Positions 1 through 10,715 of a stretch of 64,000 bases of DNA are shown here, in pieces; within the stretch, counting starts at the first letter, position 1, and the number at the start of each line of letters is the position of its first letter. A program made the translations under genes and the position numbers. The notes under the pieces were generated by a model, which searched no databases, had not been told where the DNA came from, and worked only from the letters and a program-made list of their open reading frames with translations. Source of the DNA: Henricia sp. BOLD:AAB3569 (taxonomy: Eukaryota; Echinodermata; Asteroidea; Spinulosida; Echinasteridae); contig JBBELK010001246.1 of the NCBI GenBank assembly GCA_037783545.1, positions 372,001 through 436,000 on the forward strand, in the 5' to 3' direction.

Positions 1-2460
1 AAAGGCGCTTTCCTACCACAGGTGCGACTAAGGGGTACTGCTACACCATAATATGTCGCTTAACCCGAGCCTAACCTTATGCCAACCCCCAGAAGTACAC
101 AAGCCCCACTCCCAAATCATGCAGTGGTAAATGGCGACTGTTTACTCTGCGTAATTGAAATTTTGCTGGGGATTATTTCCACTGGACTGAAAGGTATTTA
201 TTGTGTACATAAATTATGTACACAACTAATCGCTGACCCAGACAAACTGTATTATGATAATACATTTTGTCTGAGTCAGCGATTAGTTGAACACAGCTGT
301 TGTTTGCATACAGGAGACTAAGAAAGCATGGGTGATTGATTGTGTGGCAAACCAAGTGCGGCATCACAAGGGGATCAGGTTTTGTACACAGTTCAATGAG
401 GATTCCCTAAAGGCCCTGCTTAATTCTGCGGTTCGCTGTGGCCGAAGGGTGAACCCCGGATTAAAGGTGACAGCACAGGCTTAAATTAGAAGAGTTGATA
501 GAGGAATACCTTGGGTTTGAGCTTTATCAGCCAGCAAAAATGTTTAGTAATTAACAAAAACTGCAAATGTGTACTACGACAACGTTACCATTGAAGATCG
601 GAGGGTTAAGGGCACTAATCAACCAACAATGTTGGACAGAGCCACCGAGGAAATTTAGATTTATAAATTCAGCTTCTAGAGGATCTACAACATACAATTG
701 GATTCCAAGATCATTCAAATCGGACAATTATCTGGCATTTTATGAGGTCATGACATAAGGATATGGTGGACATTTTGAAAAATGGCTAACGGGCTTTTCC
801 CAAAACAGTGGCCCAAGAGAGATATACGTGCAAAATGTGGTGCTTGTATCCAGTTTTGAAAGATAGTTTGTATTCATACTAGTACAGCAGATAAGTGAAA
901 CAAAGTACATGCTTTTACTGAAAAGCATTTGCTAAATAGTAAAAATGTTTACTTTTTGATGTTTCAGCATTTGCTGAGTAGCATTTGCTTCGATTGGTAT
1001 TAATAAAAAGGAGTAAGTGCTAGTAAATTCCAGTATATACTAGTCAATTTTCGAGGATGGGTATGGGCAGACTTGAAAAGGGTTATTAACCAAAAACTAG
1101 TGCACAAAATGGTAGCATTCAGGGTTGCAGTTTGGAAGGAAAAGGTTATACCCTTGAAAGAGATTGTCATGAATCTAATACAAACATTTGTACCGATTTT
1201 AGAAACGAAATGTGGGGAATAGATGATACTCAAACAATTTTCTTTTTGTAGCTTTTACGACGTCGTTTTAGGATTTCCATCGCTCTGTGTACGCATGCAG
1301 GTGCGAATCCACATACAATCGCGGACGTCCCTTTGTTCCTCTTTTGTTTGGACAGTCTATTTTTCCTTACTCTCGTTGGTTTGGTACAGGAGCGAATAGC
1401 GGACGTTCGCTTGCCAATCGCGGACGATAGTGTTCTCTTTGTTAGACCTCCCTAAAACGTCCACGATTGTTTGGGAGAACAAGCGCAAATAGGGGTGCAC
1501 CCAAGTAAATATAGGCAGAGATTCCGTGCGCCGAGCTCATGAATGTTTTGTATGCCCTCAAATTCGTCTTTGTTAGAGAGAGTTGCGAGCTGAACGAGTG
1601 TGGTCTTGTGTAGAATATGGCCATCGCCGGGATGTGGGGTATTTATTCCTCCAACTATAAACATTTTGGACAATGTATAGCTCCTAAAATTGGCCCTATT
1701 TTGCCCAGTAGCGTATGTGCCTTTGTTCCAAAATGGATGCTGGTCTGTTTAGAAATGTTCACTGTTGCAGGGGTAAGTTTGTTTCAAGTGGAAATTAGGG
1801 AATAAAAATGACGGATATTACCCTCATAAAATTAAACAGAATTGAAAAGATGAGAATTCAATTAGTATTTTGGATGTTGTCCTGAGAAGCTGAGAGAGTT
1901 GTTTAAATGATTTTTTTTTTTAAATTGGGCATTTAGCATTGGTTCCTATGGGAGCCCTATTTACTTGGTTGCAACCATACACAATACAATCCATATTGTT
2001 AAAATCCATTAATGGGTTTTAACAATTGGGCTTCTATTGTCTATGTGCGTACACAGAGCGATGGAAATGAACTGCGCACAAGTACACCAACCAAAACAAG
2101 TGATTTCCCGTCGAATACTTTATGATCTAACTCAAAAACTATTTGATTTATTTTTGTCAAACAAGAAGTGGTACCAGCAAACTTCACCAAACCGTGTTTG
2201 CCGATTTTTGGACACGATGCTATTGGCAAACACTGAGAAACATCTGTTTGCTCGTGTTTTATGACCGTTCCGAATTTGTTTCTGTTTGCTAATGTAGGAA
2301 CATAGAAAAAATATCTGCAAGTGTTTAACCAGTGTAAACAAGGCTTTACGAACACAGCGACTTGTTACAGTTGGGAAACAGGTGTCTTATGGTGATTGCA
2401 AAAGACAGCGGTTCCACTCATTTTTGAACAGTTCTTGTAGCTAAGCACAAACGTGTATTA
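1..2460. other. Gene-free AT-rich stretch
   Basis: I see no coding region here. The open frames are short, unrelated to anything I recognise and lack supporting composition. A small imperfect hairpin sits near the left end (listed separately). Around 905-990 there is a local motif, AGCATTTGCT, that recurs near 5030-5160, so both may be remnants of one short interspersed repeat. Confidence 0.6.
224..288. repeat. Imperfect hairpin, 31-base arms
   Basis: The left arm (224-254) and right arm (258-288) are reverse complements with a few mismatches around a 3-base loop; the outer arm ends read AACTAATCGCTGAC and GTCAGCGATTAGTT. It is probably a tiny MITE remnant or an old palindrome. No duplication of flanking bases is obvious. 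Confidence 0.6.
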
Positions 2461-2649
2461 TTAGGTGATCGGGCCAACAGCCCGATCACCTATTACTCTC
2501 GTACGATTTCTTTATTTTTTTTTTCTTTTTTTTTTTTTTTCTTCTTTTTCCACTCAAACGTTTCCAGAGCTTTTCTTCAAAACGGTTCAAGCTATCAACT
2601 TAAAACTTGGTAGGAACATCAACCCCAATGTGAAGATGTGCATACAAGT

Positions 2650-3390
2650 GTGACGTCATTGTGACGTCATTAGGTATCAAATTACAAACCAAAAATGACC
2701 AAAATATGCATGTTTTAAAATGCTTCCGTCTGGAAAACCACGTGACCCATGATTTTCGTATTTAGCAGGCTTATAGATAAGATCATGGCCTACGATTTTC
2801 TTCGTGTGGGCATTTTCATCTGACCCTTCCTTCTGGGGTCAATCCGAGGTCAAAGTTCAACGAAAACGAAAATCGCAATTTTTGCACTTATTGAGCAACA
2901 ATGCCCATCAAACCAAGCTGAATCTTTAAGTAACTAAGTACAGGCATAGGTCCTATGGCAGACTTTCACCAACGTGTATAATATTATGATGGCATCAAGC
3001 GTGACGTCATCGTGACGTCATCAAGTATCAAATTACACCCCCCAAAAAAACAAAATATGCATATTTTAAAATGCTTCCGTCTTGAAAACCACGTGACCCA
3101 GGATCTTCGTATTTGGCAGGTTTACAGATGACATTCTGTGCTACAATTTTCTTTGTGTGGGCATTTTCATCTAACCCTTCCTTCTGGGGTCAATTGGAGG
3201 TCAAAGTTCAACGAAACTGAGAATCTCAGTTTTTACACTTACCAGCAACAATGCCCATCAAACCAAGCTGAATCATTAGTAAATTAGATACAGACATAGG
3301 CCCTACGGCAGACTTTCACCAGAATGTATAGTATCACGATGGCATCAAGTGTGACGTAATCATGACGTCATCAGGTGTCAAATTACAAAA
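2650..3390 (+). repeat. 351-bp tandem repeat, about two copies
   Basis: The string CAAATTACA followed by closely matching sequence recurs at 2678, 3029 and 3379, giving periods of 351 and 350 bp. Shared blocks include AAAATGCTTCCGTCT and CCCTTCCTTCTGGGGTCAA. Each unit boundary carries one or two TGACGTCA palindromes, the consensus cAMP-response element. Confidence 0.8.
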
Positions 3391-4400
3391 ATTGAAAGGT
3401 TATTATTTCCAAAATTCATATCTCAAGAACCGTAATAGATACTTGAACAATTCTTTCACAACATGATAAGTCTAAATGAACTGAACAAATCATACGATGT
3501 CATGACCCCTGTGTGACGCCTACTTCCGGTCCAAACCGGAAGTTGTTCGAAAATGTGCATTTTGTAAGCGTTTTGAATGCAAATAGATTCAAAGTGGTAG
3601 TGAATTTGACCATATTTCTACGGAACGAAATGTTTCCACACATGTAGACTTTTTGACTATACCATTTGTGACGTCATCACATGGACGGTGGTTACGTAAT
3701 GTGGTGTCAAAATACGCAAATTTGGAGCTGAATTGTTTTAAAATGCTGTATCTTGAGAACTACAGCAGATATTTGCATGATTCTTTCGCCACATTTAAGA
3801 ACTTGATGTTTATCAAATTGTTGAACAATTTGTGCACAACATTGTGACGTCATGATATCGTCACAGGTGTCAAATTACAAAAATTCAAAGGTTATTATTT
3901 TTAAAATTCATATCTCAAGAACCGTAATAGATACTTGAACAATTCTTTCACAATATGATAAGTCTAAATGAACTGAACAAATCATACGATGTCATGACCC
4001 CTGTGTGACGCCTACTTCCGGTCCAAACCGGAAGAGGTTCGAAAATGTACACTTGTTTAGCACTTTGAATGCAAATAGAGCCAAAGTGGTAGGGAATTTG
4101 ACCATAGTTCTACGGAACGAAATGTTTTCACACATGTGGACCTTTTGACTATACCATTGGTGACGTCATTACATGGACGGTGGTTACGTAATGTACGTCA
4201 AATTACGCAAATTTGGAGCGGAGATGTTTTAAAATGCTGTATCTTGAAAACTACAACAGATATTGGTATGATTCCTTCGCCACATTTAAGAACTTGATGT
4301 TCAACATATTGTTCAACAATTTGTGCACAAAATTGTGACGTCATGATGTCGTCACAGGTGTCACATTACAAGATTTCAAAGGTTATTATTTCAACAATTC
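3360..4400 (+). repeat. 492-bp tandem repeat, about two copies plus a partial
   Basis: The phrase ATTCATATCTCAAGAACCG recurs with its surroundings at about 3414 and 3906, and partially at 4397, giving periods of 492 and 491 bp. Other repeated landmarks are CTACTTCCGGTCCAAACCGG and GACGTCATGATRTCGTCACAGG. It follows directly on the 351-bp units and shares their TGACGTCA boundary motif. Confidence 0.8.
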
Positions 4401-4484
4401 ATATCTCAAAACGGTGCAAGCTATCAACCCCCCAGCTATGGCGGATATGCAGGGAGGAGATATTAGTTACCGGATTAGTGTATA

Positions 4485-4607
4485 CAGCAGCCGATTTCAC
4501 GAAACTTTACGCAATTGCGCAAGTCCACTTACGCCATAAGCTATTGCGCAAGTAATGGCGTAAGTGGACTTGCGCAATTGCGTAAAGTTTCGTGAAATCG
4601 GCTGCTG
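4485..4607. repeat. Perfect 53-bp inverted repeat (MITE-like hairpin)
   Basis: Left arm 4485-4537 and right arm 4555-4607 are exact reverse complements around a 17-base loop. Fifty-three perfect pairs indicate a recent or conversion-maintained palindrome. It lies inside the right part of the CCCGATCACCT-bounded composite repeat, so it may be that element's structural end or a separate insertion. Confidence 0.85.
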
Positions 4608-4689
4608 AACTTCCATTTTTGCCATTCCACAGGTGATAACAACGTCTGAAATTCATCACAAAATGTTCATTTAACCCGATCACCTGGCG

Positions 4690-6530
4690 TTTGTAACAAC
4701 AAACGTCATACCTCTAGTTTTTATTGGGCTACTTAAGTGAAGTTAAGACAAGGAGTAATCATAGTCAGAAAACAATGTATAATTATTTTCATACATGTAG
4801 CCTATGTGTAAAAGTGAACATGCTGATAAGTGTTATTTCTCTTTTTGCGCAAAATTCCTTAAAATGCACGGATTACCTGGTAAAAATGCTGTCTTTTGTC
4901 CAACTTTAACCACTCATTGTGTTAGTAAGTCATCTGTGCACACACCATTTTTTAAATGACAAATATCGATAAACCAGTTTGAGCTACATTAACAAGTATT
5001 ATACCGGAACTTACTTTTTTTGGTTGGGTGTAATAAGCATTTACTACCGGTACCGTTTCTAATAGTACATGCTGAACAGTAAAATAAACTTTTTATTCAT
5101 ATGAACTAAAGCATTTGCTTATTCTAAATGCTTATACTTCGTAGTAAATGCTTTACCTGTTTACTTGAACTTGTATTAAAACGACCCAATGTATTTTAAG
5201 GAAATAACGGGCTCAAAATTCCAAGCCTTCTTTTTACAAATCTAATCTCCACCAATTAGATCTAAGCCTGATACTAATATACGTACTGTTACATACAGAC
5301 AAGCAGGCAAAAAGGCCCAGCCTATCATGCATGGCAGAAGGTGAAAACTAAAAGGAGAAAAAGAGAATTACAATGGATATGACAACTCACATAGCACGAA
5401 AATCCAGCAATTAGCATTTACCTTTGAGAAATAAGTTGTATTCTTTGTCTGCTCAACAAGATAAATCAAATCAACAAGCCCAAGTTAATCAAGTATACAG
5501 TTTTAATAAAATAGTTACTTAATTGAACTTATCGAAATTAGATGCGATGGGCTAGGGGCTCAGAATAGATCAGGGGTACTGATGACGTCATCACCGGTGT
5601 TCAAACACGGACAAGCCAGTCACAGGTAGGAGCCACCCAGGTGTTGATCTTGAACAGTCTTTCCAAAACCGCGACTTGAATACGACGAGGTCCACATGGT
5701 GTTAACGATGAAACAGGTAATGACGGAACAAGTCCGGCAATGACGAAACAGATTTCGGATCCAAAAGGTGTCACACACTGAAGTCATCCCAATTAACAAA
5801 CTGTCTGTTCGCGAATGGACGAAAAGACGGTCGCACACAGGTGAGCCAAGGCCACACACACAGGGGCCTCATAGTGTGTAAGTCAGTATACATGTTGCAT
5901 ACCGTTATGACTGATCTCTGATGTGTACCCCTTGGATGGTAGAAACTATCTGAACCCCACACCCCAATCTAGTACACAGGACTTATATACCCTTGCTCAG
6001 TCAGGTATAACAATATGTACCCATTCAATTGTGACTGGGCACTTACACATACTTAAAGTGCCTATGGGCCACCAGTGACACAATAGTCACACCACAATGG
6101 ACCCAGACTAACATTCCAAGGGCAGTGGACCCAAGTGGCAGCATAGCCAGGCCCACATTCCAGGAATGTTTAACAAAGTTTCTTATAGAAAACGCTGACC
6201 TTAACAGTAACATTATGTGGTGTGGTTAACCGTTGAACCATCGTTAATGATGAGCCACTTTGAGGTTACAACAAAGGATTATTTAACACCTCCGTCCGAT
6301 CAAAAAATTACCGCAGCAAGACTTGCATGTTTTTTTTGTAGTCGAGCATGAGACTTGTGGGCAACCAATTATCACCTCACAACTCCCCAAAAGCGCGACA
6401 AAGTTTTCACGTCTCTTAGTCAATCTCTGTCAATCACTTGTTTAGCACCTCCGCTAATCATTTAATTGGCGCGAACGCCGCGCAATTTCACGTGATACTT
6501 TGACATACGTTAAAAGTGAAATTTGTTTTC
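4690..6530. other. No gene recognised
   Basis: There are no convincing coding frames. The AGCATTTGCT-type repeat motif recurs at 5030-5165. A TGACGTCA palindrome occurs near 5580. The antisense frames around 5620-5960 are open but give no recognisable protein. Confidence 0.5.
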
Positions 6531-6555
6531 CATTCATTCATTCATTCATTCATTT
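6531..6555. repeat. (CATT)n microsatellite
   Basis: About six uninterrupted CATT units. Confidence 0.95.
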
Positions 6556-7319
6556 ATTTCCATGCTCACGGATACAAAAACTTGTTTTCATAAAATAATT
6601 AATACTTTGGAGTAGACATATATGTACATACATGAGATGATTTAACAAGAGCTTAATGTACTTTTCAGAAATGTATGCCGTAAACATGGCAGGTCCTCGG
6701 TAGAATGCCAGAGGCTTGTACAAGACCAAGGGCCTGTTTCACTGTAACGGTTAAATGTTAAATGTTTTTAAAACGTGAAAAGAAGGCCCGTTGTTTACTT
6801 TTCACGTGTTTTGTTCCCAGCAAACGGTTTTCACGTACAGTGCTCTCATAGTAATATGTACATGAACTACAAATACAATCTAACAAATGTTTTCTCTTTC
6901 GTTTCAATGTTTTCTCTCTCCTTCAGACCGACAAATATTAGCAGATATAAGAGACGTGTAGTTGCAATAAAGCACGGCATCGAAGATGAATCTCTGGCAG
7001 CAAAGTATCTCTCTCATTGGTTCTCAAAAGTGTTCGGTTCAGCTGTATACATGTGCATGTACAAGTTGTGCACATTACCTGCTTGATACGACCAGGGGGG
7101 CAAGGCTGTGTCCTTGATGTGCATTTGATGAGCCGTGAGGAAAATTAATTTAGTAATTACAATTAAATTCCGTTTTAGGCAGACCCCTACCAAATGCAAG
7201 CGATTTACTATCATATGCAATTCTTTTTGTGCTCGGTGGTCAAGACATTTGCTTAGTATGCAGGGCCAAAAATTAATTCCACTTAACTTCATGGTGTTGC
7301 TTGGCTCAAAACGGTACCA
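6556..7319. other. No gene recognised
   Basis: Frames of about 100 codons exist on both strands (6775-7086 and 7014-7292), but they overlap each other and show no motif. I regard them as chance. Confidence 0.5.
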
Positions 7320-9922
7320 ACAACATATGTCTTTTTTCTCTACTCTGAAACATCATGTCCACCTGCCAAAAACAACAAAAACACGACGTCGTTTTACCGT
7401 CGTTAAAATCGTGGGTTAAAATCGTCGTTAAAATACAACGGGGAGAGGAAAAACGACGTCTTACGACGTCTTAAAGACGTCTTTTTTTCTCTATTTGAAA
7501 CATCATCTTCACCCGGCAAAAACAACGAAAACACGACGTCTTTATGACGTCGTTTTGCCGTCTTTATCAACTCGTGTGTTTTACGTACCACAGAGAGAAC
7601 AAAAACCACGTCTTAAAGACGTCTTTTTTTTCTTTATCTAAAACATCATCTCCACCAGGCAACAAAAGCAAAAACATGACGTCTTTATGACATCGTTATC
7701 AAATCATCTGTGCTACGTACAGCAGGTAGAACAAAAAAGACGTCTTAAAGACGTCTTTTTTCTCTATCTGAAACATCATCTCCAACTGCCAAAAACAACA
7801 AAAACACGACGTCTTTACGACGTCGTTTTACCGTCATCAGCAAATCGTGGGTACAAAATACAGCGGGGAGAGAAAAAAAGACGTCTTAAAGACGTCTTTT
7901 TTTTCTCTATCTGAAACATCATGTCCACCTGCCAAAAATTACAAACACATGACGTCTTTAATATGACGTCGTTTTACAGTTGTTATTAAATCGTGGGTAC
8001 AAAATACAGCGGGGAGAAGAAAAACGGCGTCTTAAAGACGTCTTTTTTTGTCTATCTGAAACAACATCTCCACCTGCCCCAAAACAACAAAAAAACACGA
8101 CGTCTTTATAAGCAAAAACACGACGTCTTTATGACGTCGTTTTAACATCGTTATTAAATCTGTGCTACGTACATCAGGTAGAACAAAAACGACGTCTTAA
8201 AGACGCTTTTTTCTCTATCTGAAACATGTCCACCTGCTAAAAACTACAAAAACGTAACGTCTTCATGACGTCGTTTTAATGTTGTTAATAAATCGTGGGT
8301 ACAAAATACAGCGGGGAGAAGAAATACGACGTCTTAAAGACGTATTTTTTCTATCTGAAACATCATGTCCACCTGCCCAAAAAAAAAACCACGACGTCTT
8401 TACGACGTCGTTTTACGGTCGTTGTCAAATCGTGTGTACCGTCGTTAGCAAATCGTGGGTACAAAATACAGCGGAGAGAAGAAAAACGACGTCTTAAAGA
8501 CGTTTTTTTCTCTATCTGAAACATCATCTCCACCCGCCAAAAGAAACAAAACACGACGTCTTGATATGACGTTGTTTTACAATAAAATCGTGTGTTTTAC
8601 GTACATGTACAACGGTGAGAGGAGAAACGACGTTATAAAGACATCTAAAACATCATCTCCACCAGGCAACAAAAGCAAAAACACGACGTCTTTATGACGT
8701 CGTTTTGTCATCGTTATCAAATCATCTGTGCTACGTACAGCAGGTAGAACAAAAACGACGTCTTAAAGACGTCTTTTCTTCTCTATCTGAAACATCATTT
8801 TCACCTGCCCCGCATATAGCGGGAGAAGAAAAACGACGTCTAAAATACGTCTTTAAGACGTCTTTATTCTTTAGTCTTTACGACGTCGTTTTACGGTCGT
8901 TGTCAAATCGTGTGTACGGCGTACTGCAGGTAGAAGAAAAACAACGTGTTAAAGACGTCTTTTTATGGTGGTTTTTGGTCGTGCGTCGTATAGTGGTCTT
9001 GACCAAAAAAAGACGTCTTAAAGACGTCTTTTTTGATCTATCTTGATACAACATCGCCACCTGCCAGAAACAACAAAAACACGACGTCTTTACCACGTCG
9101 TTTTACCGTCGTTAGCAAATCGTGGGTACAAACTGAAATCTACAGCTGGGAGAAGAAAAACGACGTTTTAAAGACGTATTTTTCTCTATCTGAAACATCA
9201 TCTCCACCTGCCAAAAAGTACAAAAACATGACGTCTTTATGACGTCGTTTTACGATCGTTTGCAGACCGGGTGTGCTATGTACAGCCCAGACAGCAAGCA
9301 TACATGTACGTCGCACCGACGTCGGCAAAGGTCGGCATAGGTCGGCGAACGTCGCCCGTCGGTGTACGACGTCGGTACGACGTCAGATATGAGCCGGCGA
9401 TTTCCGTATTTGCTTTACGTCGGCATCAAGTTAGACATTTGGCCAACATCAATATTTGACGTCAATAAGGTGTCAGAAATAAACGTCGGTAAGACGTCAT
9501 ATAATGGTTATCACATTACGTCAGTACGGTTGTCAATTGAGCGGCATGGCGTTTGGCCAACATTAACCGCAACGTTCAAAAACGTTGGGCCAACGTGGAA
9601 ATGACGTATAAATAATTAGGTTGTGAATTGACGGGCATGACGTTTATACAACGTTAACGGCAACATGTTATGGGCACATGACGTGTTAAAGACGTCTTTT
9701 TTTCAGTCGTTTTCGAGTCGTGCGTCATAAAGTGGTCGTGACCAAAAAAATGACGTCTTTTAGACGTCTTTTTCTAGCCATTAAAAAAAATGCAATGCAT
9801 TGTGGGATTGCATGTAACTCAACAGATTTACCATGTAAAAAGGCTAAATTGCTTCAGTTTTGGCAGTTGTATTGATTTTTGTAAATGGGTTGTTGCTTGA
9901 TAATAGGCAAATTGGCAATTGT
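7320..9922 (+). repeat. GACGTC-rich palindromic repeat family, copy 1
   Basis: From 7320 to about 9280 an imperfect unit of roughly 130-165 bp is repeated about a dozen times. Landmarks in each are ACGACGTCTTAAAGACGTC, CTATCTGAAACATCATCTCC and GACGTCGTTTTAC. The units contain two nested palindromes built on GACGTC. From 9290 to 9922 the sequence changes to GACGTC/AACGTTG-rich, lower-copy sequence and ends ATTGGCAATTGT. The same tail occurs in inverse orientation at 47793 onward, which identifies a dispersed family and defines one terminus. No transposase is seen. The open frames inside (7687-7914, 8279-8697 and others) are repeat translations, not genes. Confidence 0.75.
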
Positions 9923-10149
9923 CGGGGATGAACAAACTCAAAGTGCCGAGTGATTCAAATTTAATTAATTAAATTTGGTATTCGGTTAGTAGGTGTGTGC
10001 CAACCATGGGTTACAGGGTGCAGGTTTTTGTGGAGCATAAATAGAAGTTGCACATAGAGGTAACGTATAAGAAGTGTATGAGTAGTGTATGAGTAGTGTA
10101 TGAGTAGAGTATCAGTAATGTATAAGTGAGGTATGAATATGTATGAGTA
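9923..10149. other. Spacer with short (GTATGAGTAGT)n-like tract
   Basis: An irregular repeat of about 10-11 bp (GTATGAGTAGT and variants) runs from about 10073 into 10170. Otherwise nothing is recognised. Confidence 0.6.
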
Positions 10150-10715
10150 ATGTATACATAATGTATGTGGCGTCAGGAAAAGACGTCTTTTAGGCGTCAG
10201 GGAAAAGACATCTTTTGGCTTTGCATATATACGACCCAAAAAAGACGTGAATAAGACGTCAATAATTTACGTAAATTAGACGTCAAAAAGAGACGTCTTT
10301 TACTCGTCTAAAAGCAGACGTCTTTTTCTCGTCAAAAAACAGACGTCATTTGGCTTTGCATATACGACCCCAAAAAGACGTGAATAAGACGTCAATAATT
10401 TACGTAAATTAGACGTCAAAAAGCAGACGTCTTTTACTCGTCAAAAAACAGACGTCTTTTACTCGTCTAAATGCAGACGTCTATTTCTCGTCAAAAGGCA
10501 GACGTCTTTTACTCGTCTAAATGCAGACGTCTTTTACTCGTCTAAATGCAGACGTCTTTTACTCGTCTAAATGCAGACGTCTTTTACTCGTCTGAATGCA
10601 GACGTCTTTTACTCGTCTAAATGCAGACGTCTTTTGGCTTTGCATATACGACCCCCAGACGACCTGAATAAGACGTCAATAATTGACGTCATATCGACGT
10701 CTAAACGACGCCTTG
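10150..10715 (+). repeat. GACGTC satellite with a 25-bp core unit
   Basis: The 25-bp unit GACGTCTTTTACTCGTCTAA plus ATGCA repeats in near-perfect register from about 10430 to 10630. Flanking it, a longer unit with GACGTCAATAATTTACGTAA recurs near 10255 and 10390 and, degenerate, near 10672. The shared GACGTCTTTT motif links it to the array at 7.3-9.9 kb. Confidence 0.85.

Larger units (their letters stand above)
2463..4685. repeat. Composite interspersed repeat bounded by CCCGATCACCT
   Basis: The block opens with a perfect hairpin (AGGTGATCGGGC at 2463-2474, its complement at 2480-2491), then a long T/C tract (about 2515-2552), then two classes of tandem unit, and closes with another CCGATCACCT at 4676-4685. 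The shared motif at both ends and the tandem interior suggest one mobile or satellite-like element. There is no coding potential. The superfamily is unknown to me. Confidence 0.6.

Noticed and set aside
2460-2492. Hairpin read as a Helitron or Rho-independent terminator
   Set aside because: There is no CTRR end, no Rep/helicase, and the host is a eukaryote. It is a repeat boundary motif.
7320-10715. CRISPR array
   Set aside because: Units are long, palindromic and degenerate; spacers are not unique; no cas genes; eukaryotic context.
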